Shown: positions 8,440-19,409, counted from the stretch's first letter. The stretch: 64,000 nt of DNA from Candidatus Ferrigenium altingense (GCA_020621985.1 JAHRYS010000001.1:1-64000), one strand, 5' to 3'. Translations and numbers: made by a program. Notes: generated from the sequence alone by a model not told the origin.

Positions 8440-9930
8440 TTACCTGCGGCTTCCCAGCAGCGACCCCAGCACGCCGCGAATGATCCTCCGCCCGACTTCA
8501 GAGCCGATGGCGCGCGCGGCACTCTTGGCGAGCGCTTCGGCGGCGCCTTCGCGGCGGCCGGAAGAGCCGCTGCCGAAGATGCCGCCCAGCATCCCGCCAA
8601 CACTGCCGGTTTGCGGTTGCGCGGCAACCTGTTTTTCGTTGGCGCGCTGCTTGAGGATTTCGTAGGCGGAATCGCGATCCACGGCCTTTTCGTAATGTCC
8701 GGCGAGCAGCGAACCCTGAATGATGGCTTGGCGTTCGGCATCCGTGATCGGGCCGATCTGCGCCTGCGGCGGCACGATCAGCGCGCGCTCCACGATGCCG
8801 GGCGTGCCTTTCTCGTCGAGGCAGGAGACCAGCGCCTCGCCGACGCCGAGCTCGGTGATGACGGTGGCTTCATCCAGTTTCGGATTGTCGCGCATGGTTT
8901 CGGCGGCGGCTTTCACCGCCTTCTGGTCGCGCGGGCTGAAGGCGCGCAGCGCGTGCTGCACGCGGTTGCCGAGCTGGCCCAGCACCTTATCCGGCACATC
9001 GGCGGGATTCTGCGTGACAAAATAAATGCCCACGCCCTTGGAGCGGATCAGGCGCACCACCTGCTCGATCTTGTCGAGCAGCGCGGCGGGCGCGTCGTTG
9101 AACAGCAGGTGCGCCTCGTCGAAGAAGAACACCATCTTGGGTTTTTCAAGGTCACCCGCTTCCGGCAGGTTCTCGAACAGCTCGGCGAGCAGCCACAGCA
9201 GCATCGTGGAGTACACCTTGGGCGAGGTCATCAGCCGGTCGGCGGCGAGGATGTTGATCATGCCGCAGCCGTCTTCGCCGGTCTGCATCAGATCGGCGAT
9301 GTTGAGCATCGGCTCGCCGAACAGCTTGTCGCCGCCCTGCGTCTCGATTTGCAGCAGGCCGCGCTGGATCGCGCCGATGCTGGCGGTGGAGATGTTGCCG
9401 TATTCGGTAGTGTAATCGGCGGCGTTCTCGCCCACACTCTGCACCATCGCGCGCAGGTCTTTCAGGTCGAGCAACAGCAGGCCGTTGTCGTCGGCGATCT
9501 TGAACACCAGCGCCATCACACCCTGCTGCACCTCGTTGAGGTTCAGCATGCGCCCGAGCAGCAGCGGCCCCATGTCGGAGACGGTGGCGCGCAGCGGGTG
9601 GCCCATCGCGCCGAACACGTCCCAGAACGTCACCGGGAATGAACGATAAGAAAAGCCTTCCAGCTTGAGCTGCTCAACGCGCGCGGCGACCTTGGCGTTG
9701 CCGCCGCCCGCCTTGCCGATGCCCGCCTTGCCGATGCCGGACAGATCGCCCTTGATGTCGGAGAGGAACACCGGCACGCCGATGCGGCTGAACGCTTCCG
9801 CCAGCGTTTGCAATGTGACGGTCTTGCCGGTGCCGGTCGCGCCGGTGATCAGCCCGTGGCGGTTGGCCATCTGCGGCAGCAGGTAGAGTTCCTGTTCGTG
9901 GTTCTTGGCGATCAGCAGCGGTTCGGTCAT
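8440..9930 (-). CDS. HerA-like ATPase, DUF853 (YjgR) family
   Basis: Start at 9930 gives [20 protein letters not shown] and 496 residues, the family length. Walker A is [11 protein letters not shown] (~29-39), and Walker B-like [10 protein letters not shown] lies around residue 260. [27 protein letters not shown] is a typical HerA/FtsK-type sensor region. The C-terminus is Gly/Ser/Arg-rich and low in complexity. The family is widespread and its function poorly known; it resembles the HerA DNA-end-processing translocase but usually has no nuclease partner. Here too there is no nurA-like gene. Confidence 0.9.
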   Translation of the reverse strand: MTEPLLIAKNHEQELYLLPQMANRHGLITGATGTGKTVTLQTLAEAFSRIGVPVFLSDIKGDLSGIGKAGIGKAGGGNAKVAARVEQLKLEGFSYRSFPVTFWDVFGAMGHPLRATVSDMGPLLLGRMLNLNEVQQGVMALVFKIADDNGLLLLDLKDLRAMVQSVGENAADYTTEYGNISTASIGAIQRGLLQIETQGGDKLFGEPMLNIADLMQTGEDGCGMINILAADRLMTSPKVYSTMLLWLLAELFENLPEAGDLEKPKMVFFFDEAHLLFNDAPAALLDKIEQVVRLIRSKGVGIYFVTQNPADVPDKVLGQLGNRVQHALRAFSPRDQKAVKAAAETMRDNPKLDEATVITELGVGEALVSCLDEKGTPGIVERALIVPPQAQIGPITDAERQAIIQGSLLAGHYEKAVDRDSAYEILKQRANEKQVAAQPQTGSVGGMLGGIFGSGSSGRREGAAEALAKSAARAIGSEVGRRIIRGVLGSLLGSRR

Positions 9931-10013
9931 GGCAGTCCGGCTTGGGTTGGCCTGTATTGGGATATTGAAGCGTAAATGATAACATCGCACCATGATTTTT
10001 TTGGGGGAACAGC

Positions 10014-10739
10014 ATGGCCGGGCATAGCAAGTGGGCAAACATTCAACACCGCAAGGGCAAGCAGGACGTCAAGCGCGGCAAAATCTTCACGCGACTGATC
10101 AAGGAGATCACCGTCGCGGCGCGCATGGGCGGCGGCGATCCGGGAGCCAATCCGCGCCTGCGCCTGGCGATCGAAAAGGCCCGCGAAAACAACATGCCGA
10201 AGGATACCGTGGAGAACGCGATCAAGCGCGGCAGCGGCCAGCTCGAGGGGGTGAATTACGAGGAACTGCGCTATGAAGGTTACGGCATCAACGGCGCGGC
10301 GGTGATGGTGGATTGCATGACCGACAACAAGACGCGCACCGTCGCGGAAGTGCGCCACGCCTTCTCCAAGAACGGCGGCAATCTGGGAACGGACGGCTCG
10401 GTTTCATTTATGTTCAAGCATTGCGGGCAGATGATCTTCGCGCCGGGCACCGACGAGAACGGCCTGATGGAAGTCGCGCTGGATGCCGGTGCGGAGGATA
10501 TTTCGACCAACGACGACGGCAGCATCGAAGTGATCACCGCGCCGCATGATTTTGTGAACGTGAAGCAGGCATTGGAAGCGGCGGGCTACAAACCGGAATT
10601 CGGCGAAGTCATCATGAAGCCCGCCAACGAAGTGATTTTTACCGGCGACGATGCGGCGAAGATGCAGAAGCTGCTCGATGCGCTGGAAGACCTGGACGAT
10701 GTACAGGAGGTTTATACCACTGCGGTGATCGAGGAATGA
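10014..10739 (+). CDS. yebC: YebC/PmpR-family protein
   Basis: The 241-residue product opens [18 protein letters not shown], the invariant YebC start, and continues with [15 protein letters not shown] and [15 protein letters not shown]. The family has been described as a transcriptional regulator and, in recent work, as a ribosome-associated factor easing proline-rich stalls. A GGGGGAA site precedes the ATG. It sits directly before ruvC, a very common pairing, separated here by a palindromic element. Confidence 0.97.
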   Translation: MAGHSKWANIQHRKGKQDVKRGKIFTRLIKEITVAARMGGGDPGANPRLRLAIEKARENNMPKDTVENAIKRGSGQLEGVNYEELRYEGYGINGAAVMVDCMTDNKTRTVAEVRHAFSKNGGNLGTDGSVSFMFKHCGQMIFAPGTDENGLMEVALDAGAEDISTNDDGSIEVITAPHDFVNVKQALEAAGYKPEFGEVIMKPANEVIFTGDDAAKMQKLLDALEDLDDVQEVYTTAVIEE

Positions 10740-10746
10740 AGGAAGT

Positions 10747-10826
10747 GAAGGGGGAAGAGGGAAGGGAGAAGGGTAAAACCTGCGTGCGCCGATGAGCCAC
10801 CCTTCCCCCTTTCCCCTTCCCCCTTC
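10747..10826. repeat. Purine/pyrimidine inverted repeat spanning the ruvC start
   Basis: A G/A-rich arm (10747-10774) and a C/T-rich arm (10799-10826) match as inverted repeats at 25 of 28 positions, with a 24-nt spacer. The element begins 8 nt after the yebC stop. The ruvC ATG (10792-10794) lies in the spacer and ruvC codons 3-12 lie in the right arm. It looks like an inserted palindromic repeat. Confidence 0.8.
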
Positions 10827-11349
10827 CCCAACAAGAATTCTGGGCATCGACCCCGGCCTGCGCATCACCGGCTTTGGTGTTTTGGATAAGCAAGGCCAGC
10901 AGCTCAGCTACGTCGCCAGCGGTTGCATCAAGACGCCTGACGGCGAGTTGCCGGAGCGCTTGAAGGTAATCCTGAATTCCCTGGGCGAGGTAATCGCGCA
11001 GCACAAACCGGATCAGGTGGCGGTGGAAAAGGTATTCGTCAACGTCAATCCGCAATCCACCCTGCTGCTCGGGCAGGCGCGCGGCGCGGCGATTTGCGCG
11101 GCGGTGCTGGCGAATCTGCCGGTGGCGGAATACACCGCGTTGCAGGTGAAGCAGGCCGTGGTCGGCAACGGTCATGCCAAGAAGGAGCAGGTGCAGGAAA
11201 TGGTGCAACGCCTGTTGAAGTTGTCCGGCACGCCCAGCCCGGATGCGGCGGACGCGCTGGCTTGCGCGATTTGTCATGCACATGGCGGGATGGGTTTGGG
11301 CGCGTTGGCGACCAAAGGCTTTAGCGTAAAAAAAGGCAGGTTGGTATGA
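10792..11349 (+). CDS. ruvC: Crossover junction endodeoxyribonuclease RuvC
   Basis: Family homology begins at [18 protein letters not shown], with catalytic Asp in GIDPG, Glu in VAVEKVF and the C-terminal Asp pair in SPDAADALA. The only in-frame ATG is 10792, inside the palindromic element. It adds a Ser/Pro-rich leader ([14 protein letters not shown]) not expected in RuvC. A non-standard start (ATT or CTG near 10836) is the alternative. RuvC resolves Holliday junctions with RuvAB, encoded next. No good ribosome site is visible before 10792, only the GCGCC loop, so translation may be weak or coupled to yebC. Confidence 0.93.
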   Translation: MSHPSPFPLPPSPTRILGIDPGLRITGFGVLDKQGQQLSYVASGCIKTPDGELPERLKVILNSLGEVIAQHKPDQVAVEKVFVNVNPQSTLLLGQARGAAICAAVLANLPVAEYTALQVKQAVVGNGHAKKEQVQEMVQRLLKLSGTPSPDAADALACAICHAHGGMGLGALATKGFSVKKGRLV

Positions 11350-11373
11350 TAATTTCCCCGGGGTTCATTTGAA

Positions 11374-11951
11374 ATGATCGGTCGTTTAACAGGCATCCTG
11401 CTGGAAAAGAACCCGCCGCAGATTTTGCTGGATGTGCAGGGCGTGGCCTATGAGCTGGACGTGCCGATGAGCACGTTCTACAACCTGCCGGTGCTGCACG
11501 AAAAAGTGGTGCTGCACACGCAACTCATCGTGCGCGAAGATGCGCATTTGCTGTACGGGTTTTTGAGCCACGAAGAGCGCGTCGCGTTTCGCCTGTTGCT
11601 CAAGATCAGCGGGGTCGGCCCCAAGCTGGCATTGTCGGTGTTGTCCGGGTTGAGCCTGAACGACCTGGCGATTGCGGTGGCGAACAAGGAGGCGGGCCGT
11701 CTCACCAAAATTCCCGGCGTCGGCAAGAAGACCGCCGAGCGGCTGCTGCTGGAATTGCAGGGCAAATTTGCGGCAACCGGCACAAATGCCGCGCAAGGTG
11801 CGGCGGCCGCATCGGCCGGCAACGATATCGCCAATGCGCTGTTGGCTCTTGGCTACAACGAGAAGGAAGCGGACTGGGCGGCCAAACAATTGCCCAAGGA
11901 TGCCAGCGTCTCGGACGGCATCCGCCAGGCGCTTAGGTTATTATCCAAAGC

Positions 11952-11955
<4 letters not shown>
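11374..11955 (+). CDS. ruvA: Holliday junction branch-migration protein RuvA
   Basis: The 193-residue product starts [24 protein letters not shown] (domain I OB-fold). It has the helix-hairpin-helix motifs [15 protein letters not shown] and [16 protein letters not shown] (~70-125), then a flexible Ala-rich linker and the C-terminal RuvB-binding domain [15 protein letters not shown]. It recognises four-way junctions and loads RuvB. It is 24 bp after ruvC and overlaps ruvB by 4 nt. Confidence 0.97.
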
Positions 11956-13014
<1,059 letters not shown>

Positions 13015-13022
<8 letters not shown>

Positions 13023-13422
13023 GGGCAAGGTTTTTGCGCTGCCTGTCAGAGTCTATTTCCAGGACACCGACGCGGGCGGCGTGGTGTATCACGCCAGCTA
13101 TGTGAATTTCATGGAGCGGGCGCGCACCGAGTGGCTGCGCACGCACGGCTACAGCAACGCCGGATTGATGAAGGAATTCGGCGTGGTGTTCGTGGTGCGT
13201 TCGCTCAAGCTGGATTATCTCAAGCCCGCGCTGCTCGACGATCTGCTGAATGTCACGGCGCAGATCAAGGAGATCGGGCGCAGCCGCCTTAATTTATTGC
13301 AGAGCGTGCTGCGCGGGGACGATCTGCTGACCGAAGCGGAAGTGCATCTGGTGTGCGTTTCGCTGGAAGGTTTCAAGCCGGTCAGCGTGCCGGAGGTGTT
13401 GCGCAAGCGGTTGGAAATTTGA
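13015..13422 (+). CDS. ybgC: Tol-Pal system acyl-CoA thioesterase YbgC
   Basis: The 135-residue hot-dog-fold protein carries the 4-hydroxybenzoyl-CoA thioesterase signature [29 protein letters not shown] in its N-terminal third; the catalytic Asp is in DTDAGG. Homologues hydrolyse acyl-CoA or acyl-ACP and start the tol-pal operon. It overlaps the end of ruvB and precedes tolQ by 33 bp. Confidence 0.95.
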
Positions 13423-13455
13423 ACGGGGAAGGAATGAAATGCCAAAGGAATTAAC

Positions 13456-14133
13456 ATGGAAGTGACGCAGGATTTGTCGTTCATCCATCTCATCAGCAGT
13501 GCCAGTGTGCTGGTGCAACTGGTGATGGGACTGTTGCTGCTGGTGTCGCTGCTGTCGTGGTGGTACATTTTTCTCAAGCTGTTCGCCATCCGCCGCGAGG
13601 TCAGGCTGACCGGAGAATTCGAAGAGGCGTTCTGGCACAACCAGAATCTGAATGAGCTTTACAAACACGCAAGCGGCGGCGCGCGACGCGATCAGGGCGC
13701 ATTGGAGCGCATTTTCGCCGCCGGTTTTGTCGAGTTTATCAAACTGAAAAAGCAGCATGGGGTGGATGCCGCAGCGGTGATGGACGGCACGCGCCGCGCG
13801 ATGCGCGCGACCTATCAGCGCGAGATGGATCGGCTGGAATCCCATCTGGCGTTTCTCGCTTCGGTCGGCTCGGTCAGCCCGTATGTCGGGCTGTTCGGCA
13901 CGGTGTGGGGCATCATGAACGCGTTCCGCGGGCTGGCGAATGTCGGGCAGGCGACGTTGGCGCATGTCGCGCCGGGCATCGCCGAAGCGCTGGTGGCGAC
14001 CGCGATGGGCCTGTTCGCGGCGATTCCGGCGGTGGTTGCCTACAACCGTTATGCGCATGACATCAACCGCCTGGCCACGCGCTTCGAAAGTTTCACCGAA
14101 GAGTTCTCCAACGTGTTGCAGCGCCAGCCATGA
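13456..14133 (+). CDS. tolQ: Tol-Pal inner-membrane protein TolQ
   Basis: The 225-residue protein has the MotA/TolQ/ExbB layout. A first membrane helix lies near residues 15-38, followed by a cytoplasmic region. Two helices follow, around YVGLFGTVWGIMNAF and EALVATAMGLFAAIPAVVAYN. It forms the proton channel with TolR that energises TolA during outer-membrane constriction. The short spacing to tolR, tolA and tolB indicates one operon. Confidence 0.97.
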   Translation: MEVTQDLSFIHLISSASVLVQLVMGLLLLVSLLSWWYIFLKLFAIRREVRLTGEFEEAFWHNQNLNELYKHASGGARRDQGALERIFAAGFVEFIKLKKQHGVDAAAVMDGTRRAMRATYQREMDRLESHLAFLASVGSVSPYVGLFGTVWGIMNAFRGLANVGQATLAHVAPGIAEALVATAMGLFAAIPAVVAYNRYAHDINRLATRFESFTEEFSNVLQRQP

Positions 14134-14146
14134 GGATTTGTTTCCT

Positions 14147-14572
14147 ATGAGATCGAGCCGCCGCACCAGTAATCGCCTGATGAACGAGATCAACGTCGTG
14201 CCCTACATTGACGTGATGCTGGTGCTGCTGGTGATCTTCATGGTGACCGCGCCGCTGATGAATCCCGGGCAGATCGACCTGCCGCAGATCGGCAAGTCGC
14301 TGGCCCCGCCGGTTGCGCCGCTGGAAGTCATCATCAAAAAAGACGCCACGCTGGCGCTGCGCGATCATTCCAGGGGCGGCAAGGAAAGCAGCGTGTCGCG
14401 CAACGAATTGATTGCGATCCTGAAAACAAGGCAGGGCATACAGGCGGAACAGGCGGTGGTGATTTCCGCCGACAAGAACGTGCGCTATGAAGAAGTCATC
14501 AACGTGATGGATGTGCTGCAACAACAGCAGATCAAGAAGGTCGGGTTGCTCACTCAAGCAAAGGGCAAATGA
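14147..14572 (+). CDS. tolR: Tol-Pal inner-membrane protein TolR
   Basis: I place the start at ATG 14147 (MRSSRRTSNRLMNEINVVPYID); the longer frame from 13940 overlaps tolQ. The 141-residue protein has one membrane helix with the proton-relay Asp in VPYIDVMLVLLVIFMV, then a periplasmic ExbD-like domain. Its stop overlaps the tolA start by 4 nt (ATGA). Confidence 0.96.
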   Translation: MRSSRRTSNRLMNEINVVPYIDVMLVLLVIFMVTAPLMNPGQIDLPQIGKSLAPPVAPLEVIIKKDATLALRDHSRGGKESSVSRNELIAILKTRQGIQAEQAVVISADKNVRYEEVINVMDVLQQQQIKKVGLLTQAKGK

Positions 14573-15297
14573 GCGCAATCGTTTACCGCGAACCTTACAA
14601 GCTGCCTGCGGGCATCCTGGCCGTGGCGGTGCATGGCGCGTTTTTCGCACTGCTGTATTTTGGTTTTGCGTGGCAGACGCAGCCTTCCGGGACGATGAGC
14701 GTGGAGTTGTGGCAGAGCCTGCCCGGCGCGGCAGGCGTACCGCCTGGTCAAGCGAAGGTTGAGGAGGCTGTGCCGCCACCGGAAAAAGTTATCGAGCCAG
14801 AGGCGGCGCCGCAACCGGAAAAAATGGTTGAGCCGGAGATTGCGCTGCCGGATAAAAAGAAGGTTGAAACCAAGCCGGTCGCGGCAAAACCGGATAAGAA
14901 AAAAACCGTACCGAGTTCCGCCGACAAGGTTGAAGCCGGCCCCGCCGGACAAGGAACGGGCAGCATTGCAGGACAGGCCGCGCGCGAACGGGCCGAACGC
15001 AATGCGGCAGGCGACCGGGTGGTGGGCGAGTACAAGGGTAAAATCGCAGCAAAGATACGTGGCAACATTGTGATGCCGCCGAGCGTGGCGGATGATGCGC
15101 GCGCCGAATTCTTGGTGACGGTATTGCCGGGCGGTTCGGTGCTTCCTCCGAGGCTGCTTAAATCCAGCGGCAATGCGGCTTATGATAATGCGGTGGAGCG
15201 TGCGATCCTGAAATCCCAGCCGTTGCCGTTACCCGCCGATGCGGCGCTGTTCAACAAATTTCGTGAAATAAAATTGGACTTCAAGCCGGTTGAGTAG
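14569..15297 (+). CDS. tolA: TolA, envelope-spanning Tol-Pal protein
   Basis: The 242-residue protein has an N-terminal membrane helix (AVAVHGAFFALLYFGFAW), a Pro/Glu/Lys-rich spacer (~55-130) and a C-terminal TolA/TonB-like domain ending ILKSQPLPLPADAALFNKFREIKLDFKP. This spacer is short compared with E. coli TolA. It links the TolQR motor to TolB-Pal at the outer membrane. It overlaps tolR at its start. Confidence 0.93.
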   Translation: MSAIVYREPYKLPAGILAVAVHGAFFALLYFGFAWQTQPSGTMSVELWQSLPGAAGVPPGQAKVEEAVPPPEKVIEPEAAPQPEKMVEPEIALPDKKKVETKPVAAKPDKKKTVPSSADKVEAGPAGQGTGSIAGQAARERAERNAAGDRVVGEYKGKIAAKIRGNIVMPPSVADDARAEFLVTVLPGGSVLPPRLLKSSGNAAYDNAVERAILKSQPLPLPADAALFNKFREIKLDFKPVE

Positions 15298-15307
15298 AGA
15301 GGTATCT

Positions 15308-16579
15308 ATGGTGTTGCGCGTATTGCAGGGCGTATTCGGATTGCTGTTGTTGGCCCAGGCATCAATGGCCGGCGCGGTGCTGAGCATCGAAATCATCGGC
15401 GCGGGGGAACATCAGATTCCGGTCGCCATCGTGCCGTTCGGCGGGGATGAAAAGATTGCACAAGCCATCAATGAAGTGGTGGCGGGCGATTTGCAGCGCA
15501 GCGGATTGTTTCGTCTGGTCGATCCGGCCGGAAAATCGCCGCACGAACCCGCCGAAGTCAGCTATCCGGATTGGCAGGTGCGCGGCGCGGAGGCGCTGGC
15601 GATCGGCACGGTTGCGGCGCAGCCCAATGGTCGCATTGAGGCGCGTTTTCGCCTGCTGGACGTGGTCAAACAAATGGAGTTGGCCGGCCAGGCGGTCTCG
15701 GCAAGCGAAGATCAGATACGCGCCATCGGGCATCGCATCGCGGATTTGATTTATGAAAAATTAACCGGCGACAAGGGTGTGTTCAGCACGCGCATCGCCT
15801 ATGTGAACCGCCAAGGGAAAAGTTTTCGCTTGATCGTGGCGGACAGCGACGGCCATAACGAACAGGTCGTGCTGGCGCACAACGAACCGATCATGTCACC
15901 CGCCTGGTCGCCGGACGGCAGCCATCTCGCCTATGTGAGTTTCGAGACCGGGCATGCCGTGGTGTATGTGCAATCGCTGTATACCAACCAGCGCGTGGCG
16001 CTGGCCGACTTTCGCGGCAGCAACAGCGCGCCGGCCTGGTCGCCGGACGGCCAGCAACTGGCCGTGGTGCTGACGCGCGACGGCAGTTCGCAGATTTACC
16101 TGATCCGCCCGGACGGCAGCGGCCTCCGGCGCATCACCTTCAGCGGCGCGATCGATACCGAACCGAATTTTTCGCCGGACGGGCAATACCTGCTGTTCAC
16201 TTCGGATCGCGGCGGCAGCGCGCAGATCTACCGCATGCCGGCGGAAGGCGGGCCGGCGGAGCGCCTGACGTTCGGCGAAGGCACCAATTTCTCGCCGCGG
16301 CATAGCCCGGATGGCAAGAGTTTTGTGTTTGCGCATCTCAACAGCGGTGGGTTTTATGTTGCCGTGCAGGACTTCCAGACCGGGCAGATGTCGCTGCTCA
16401 CCGAAGGAGGATGGGAGAAAAAACCCAGCTTCGCGCCCAACGGCAAACTCATTCTGTTTGCCAGCGAGGCGCGCGGCCGTGGTATATTAGCCACCGTTTC
16501 CAGCGACGGTCGTGTCAAACAGCACATGTTCACGCAAAGCGGTGATGCACGCGAACCGGTGTGGGGACCCTATCCTTAA
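15308..16579 (+). CDS. tolB: Periplasmic beta-propeller protein TolB
   Basis: Start at ATG 15308 gives a signal peptide (MVLRVLQGVFGLLLLAQASMAGA) and 423 residues, with AGAGG 5 nt upstream; an earlier TTG at 15290 overlaps tolA. After the N-terminal domain (VPFGGDEKIAQAINEVV) come repeated propeller blades with the PAWSPDG/NFSPDGQ signature. TolB binds Pal and the TolA C-terminus. The next gene is pal. Confidence 0.97.
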   Translation: MVLRVLQGVFGLLLLAQASMAGAVLSIEIIGAGEHQIPVAIVPFGGDEKIAQAINEVVAGDLQRSGLFRLVDPAGKSPHEPAEVSYPDWQVRGAEALAIGTVAAQPNGRIEARFRLLDVVKQMELAGQAVSASEDQIRAIGHRIADLIYEKLTGDKGVFSTRIAYVNRQGKSFRLIVADSDGHNEQVVLAHNEPIMSPAWSPDGSHLAYVSFETGHAVVYVQSLYTNQRVALADFRGSNSAPAWSPDGQQLAVVLTRDGSSQIYLIRPDGSGLRRITFSGAIDTEPNFSPDGQYLLFTSDRGGSAQIYRMPAEGGPAERLTFGEGTNFSPRHSPDGKSFVFAHLNSGGFYVAVQDFQTGQMSLLTEGGWEKKPSFAPNGKLILFASEARGRGILATVSSDGRVKQHMFTQSGDAREPVWGPYP

Positions 16580-16603
16580 CCTAACCTAGTAAAGGGGAAT
16601 GCC

Positions 16604-17104
16604 ATGAAAAAACTAATAATCAGCATTGTATTGGTCAATTTGCTTGCTGCCTGTGCCAGCGAACCAAAGAAAGAAGAAGCCGCTCCTGCCCCTGCACCAA
16701 AAGCCGAAGCGCCTAAACAGGCTCCTGTTGCAAAAACTGAAGTCGATCCGCTGAATGACCCGGCCAGCATCCTGGCAAAGCGCAGCACCTACTACCCGTT
16801 CGATGTGGCTGTGGTGCAGGATGAAGACAAGCCGGCTGTGCAAGCGCATGCCAAGTATTTGAGCGAACACGCCAACCGCAAGGTGCGTCTGGAAGGTAAT
16901 TGCGATGAACGCGGCAGCAATGAATACAATCTCGGTCTCGGCCAGCGCCGCGCCGACGGCGTGAACAAGATGCTGGCATTGGGCGGCGCACGGGCGGATC
17001 AGCTGGAAAGCGTCAGCTATGGCGAAGAAAAACCCCGCTGCACCGACCACAACGAGGCATGCTGGAAACAGAACCGCCGCACCGATCTGAATTACGCGAA
17101 GTAA
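16604..17104 (+). CDS. pal: Peptidoglycan-associated lipoprotein Pal
   Basis: The 166-residue lipoprotein has lipobox LLAAC (Cys ~17) and a Lys/Ala/Pro-rich linker. An OmpA-like domain binds peptidoglycan, with the motif LEGNCDERGSNEYNLGLGQRRA; a GHTDERG-type core is replaced by GNCDERG, as in many Pal proteins. It anchors the outer membrane to the cell wall and binds TolB. cpoB follows 4 bp later. Confidence 0.97.
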   Translation: MKKLIISIVLVNLLAACASEPKKEEAAPAPAPKAEAPKQAPVAKTEVDPLNDPASILAKRSTYYPFDVAVVQDEDKPAVQAHAKYLSEHANRKVRLEGNCDERGSNEYNLGLGQRRADGVNKMLALGGARADQLESVSYGEEKPRCTDHNEACWKQNRRTDLNYAK

Positions 17105-17108
17105 AACG

Positions 17109-17864
17109 ATGCTGAAGCAGCGGGCTCTCTTGTTGCTGGCTTTGTGTTGTGCCGCTCCCGCGCAAGCGGGGTTGTTTTCGGATGACGATGCGCGCAAACA
17201 GATCCAGCAACTTGAGGCGCGTATGCTCAAGCTGGAAACTGCTGCCGAACAGCAAACCAAGTCACTGCTGGACTTGCTGGGGCAGATCGAAGTACTGAAC
17301 GGCGAAATCCGCAAACTGCGCGGGCAGAATGAAGAGCTGGCGCACGGCTTGCAGGATGCCGAAAAACGCGAAAAAGATTTTTATGTGGATTTGGATACGC
17401 GCCTGCGCCGTTTTGAACCCACCGATAATGCGGCACAAACCGGCAGCGATGCTGCTGTGGCAACGACCCCGGTTGACCACGATGACCCCGCAGCGGAGAA
17501 TCGTGCCTTTGAGGTTGCCTATGGCCTGTTCAAGGGCGGGAGCCATGAAAACGCAGCCAAGGCATTTCAGGAATTTCTCAAGAATTATCCCGAGTCGGTG
17601 CATGTACCCAATGCCAATTATTGGCTGGGTAATGCGCAGTTCACGCTGAAAGATTACAAAAACGCGCTCGGCACCTATCAGCGACTGCTCAAGTCTTTCC
17701 CGGGCATGCCTAAAGCGGCCGAGGTGTTGTTCAATATCGCCGGATGCCAGCAAGAGTTGAAGCAAGGTGCGGCCGCGCAAAAAACCCTCAAGCAACTTGT
17801 TGCCAAGTACCCTAACAGCGAAGCTGCCGGGAAAGCCAAGAAACTTATCGCCACTCCCAAGTAG
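17109..17864 (+). CDS. cpoB: Cell-division coordinator CpoB (YbgF)
   Basis: The 251-residue secreted protein has a cleavable signal (LLLALCCAAPAQA), an N-terminal coiled coil (~25-95) and three TPR-like units near the C-terminus (AFEVAYGLFKGGSHENAAKAF and following). This is the standard CpoB layout. It couples the Tol machine to PBP1B-dependent wall synthesis at septation. It closes the tol-pal operon, 4 bp after pal. Confidence 0.95.
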   Translation: MLKQRALLLLALCCAAPAQAGLFSDDDARKQIQQLEARMLKLETAAEQQTKSLLDLLGQIEVLNGEIRKLRGQNEELAHGLQDAEKREKDFYVDLDTRLRRFEPTDNAAQTGSDAAVATTPVDHDDPAAENRAFEVAYGLFKGGSHENAAKAFQEFLKNYPESVHVPNANYWLGNAQFTLKDYKNALGTYQRLLKSFPGMPKAAEVLFNIAGCQQELKQGAAAQKTLKQLVAKYPNSEAAGKAKKLIATPK

Positions 17865-17870
17865 TCCCTT

Positions 17871-18530
17871 ATGCCGCACGCGAACTCAGACGCGCAACTG
17901 CGCATCAGCGAAATATTTTTTTCCCTGCAAGGCGAGACCAGCCGCATCGGCCTGCCCACGGTATTTATCCGTTTAACCGGATGCCCGTTGCGCTGTACCT
18001 ACTGCGACACGACCTATGCTTTCACGGGCGGGCAGAACATGGGCGTGGCAGAAATCCTCCGGCAGGTTGCCGAATACTCGCCGCATTATGTGACCGTCAC
18101 CGGAGGCGAACCGCTGGCGCAAAAAAACTGTCTGCCGTTGTTGCGCGCGTTATGCGATGCGGGCTACGAGGTGTCGCTGGAGACCGGCGGCGCTTTGGAT
18201 ATCGGCGAGGTGGATGCGCGCGTGATGCGCGTGGTGGACATCAAGACTCCCGCGTCCGGTGAAGCCGAAAAGAACCGCTGGGAAAATCTGCCATTGCTGA
18301 CCCGGCATGACGAAATCAAATTCGTGCTGTGCGACGAAAACGATTACCAATGGGCAAAGCAAATCCTGCTGCAACATTGGCTGGCCGAGAAATGCACTGT
18401 GTTGTTTTCGCCCGCACACGGCGCGCTGAACGCCGCCCAGCTGGCCGAGTGGATCTTGCGCGATCGCCTGCCGGTCAGAATGCTGCTGCAATTGCACAAG
18501 CTGCTGTGGGACAACGTCCCCGGACATTGA
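17871..18530 (+). CDS. queE: 7-carboxy-7-deazaguanine synthase
   Basis: This 219-residue radical SAM protein has the cluster-binding CxxxCxxC in [15 protein letters not shown] (~42-52), the [22 protein letters not shown] start and [11 protein letters not shown]. QueE converts 6-carboxytetrahydropterin to CDG in preQ0/queuosine synthesis. It starts 6 bp after cpoB and is followed by queC, so the pair probably rides on the tol-pal transcript, a frequent arrangement in beta-proteobacteria. Confidence 0.96.
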   Translation: MPHANSDAQLRISEIFFSLQGETSRIGLPTVFIRLTGCPLRCTYCDTTYAFTGGQNMGVAEILRQVAEYSPHYVTVTGGEPLAQKNCLPLLRALCDAGYEVSLETGGALDIGEVDARVMRVVDIKTPASGEAEKNRWENLPLLTRHDEIKFVLCDENDYQWAKQILLQHWLAEKCTVLFSPAHGALNAAQLAEWILRDRLPVRMLLQLHKLLWDNVPGH

Positions 18531-18543
18531 TGAAAAGACATTA

Positions 18544-19221
18544 ATGATGAAAAACGCCGTCGTGCTTTTGTCGGGTGGGCTGGATTCGGCAACCGTGCTG
18601 GCCATGGCGCGCGCACAAGGTTTTGCCTGTTATGCGCTGAGCGTCGATTACGGGCAGCGCCATCACGCCGAACTGGCTGCTGCGCAGCGCGTCGCGCAAA
18701 TGCTCGGCGCGCATGAACAACGGGTGATCAATATCGACCTCACCGGATTCGGCGGCTCCGCTCTCACCGACAACAACATCGCCGTGCCGCAACAGCCCAC
18801 CGAAGGTATCCCGCTGACTTACGTTCCCGCACGCAACACCATCATGTTGTCGCTGGCGCTGGCTTGGGCCGAAGTATTGCAAGCACAGGACATTTTCATC
18901 GGCGTGAACGCGGTGGATTATTCCGGTTACCCCGATTGCCGTCCCGCTTATATCGAGGCCTTTGAGCACATGGCCAATCTCGCCACCAAAGCCGCCGTCG
19001 AAGGCTGCCCGCTTACCATCCATGCGCCATTACTGTATTTGTCCAAAGCGGAGATCATCCGGCAGGGGGCTGCGCTCGGCGTGGATTACGCGCAAACTGT
19101 TTCCTGCTACCAGGCCGATGAATCGGGGCGCGCCTGCGGCGTATGCGATTCATGCCGCTTGCGCAGCGCCGGGTTTATTGCCGCCGGCGTGGCCGATCCG
19201 ACCGCCTATCGTGCAACATAG
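18544..19221 (+). CDS. queC: 7-cyano-7-deazaguanine synthase
   Basis: The 225-residue protein has the PP-loop [13 protein letters not shown] near its start and the zinc site at the C-terminus ([20 protein letters not shown], four Cys). It converts CDG to preQ0 using ATP and ammonia. Two adjacent ATG codons (18544, 18547) are both possible starts. It lies 13 bp after queE. A weak hairpin follows its stop, before the tRNA promoter. Confidence 0.96.
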   Translation: MMKNAVVLLSGGLDSATVLAMARAQGFACYALSVDYGQRHHAELAAAQRVAQMLGAHEQRVINIDLTGFGGSALTDNNIAVPQQPTEGIPLTYVPARNTIMLSLALAWAEVLQAQDIFIGVNAVDYSGYPDCRPAYIEAFEHMANLATKAAVEGCPLTIHAPLLYLSKAEIIRQGAALGVDYAQTVSCYQADESGRACGVCDSCRLRSAGFIAAGVADPTAYRAT

Positions 19222-19253
19222 CCGCCAAGCCTTGTGGCAAGCGGCGTTTTGCG

Positions 19254-19281
19254 TTGACAGGGTGGGCTAAACCCGTATAAT
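19254..19281 (+). promoter_or_regulatory. Sigma-70 promoter for tRNA-Lys/tRNA-Thr
   Basis: TTGACA (19254-19259) and TATAAT (19276-19281) are both perfect consensus hexamers, with a 16-bp spacer. A GC-rich stretch follows the -10. The predicted start is about 11 bp upstream of tRNA-Lys, as expected for a strong stable-RNA promoter. Confidence 0.88.
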
Positions 19282-19298
19282 TCGCGCTCTTTTGCGAA

Positions 19299-19374
19299 GG
19301 GTCGTTAGCTCAGCCGGTAGAGCAGCGGACTTTTAATCCGTTGGTCGCCAGTTCGAATCTGGCACGACCCACCA
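19299..19374 (+). tRNA. tRNA-Lys (anticodon TTT)
   Basis: Acceptor GGGTCGT pairs with ACGACCC. The D arm is AGCTCAGCCGGTAGAGC, and the anticodon loop CTTTTAA gives TTT. The T arm is GTTCGAATC, and CCA is encoded. Length is 76 nt. It is the first gene after the promoter. Confidence 0.96.
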
Positions 19375-19409
19375 GCTTGCAAAAGAGTCTTTGGTAGCCC
19401 CGTATTAAA

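Noticed and set aside
8440-9930. HerA-NurA style defence or repair pair
   Set aside because: The neighbouring genes include no nuclease or other defence partner; the DUF853 group is usually a single gene.
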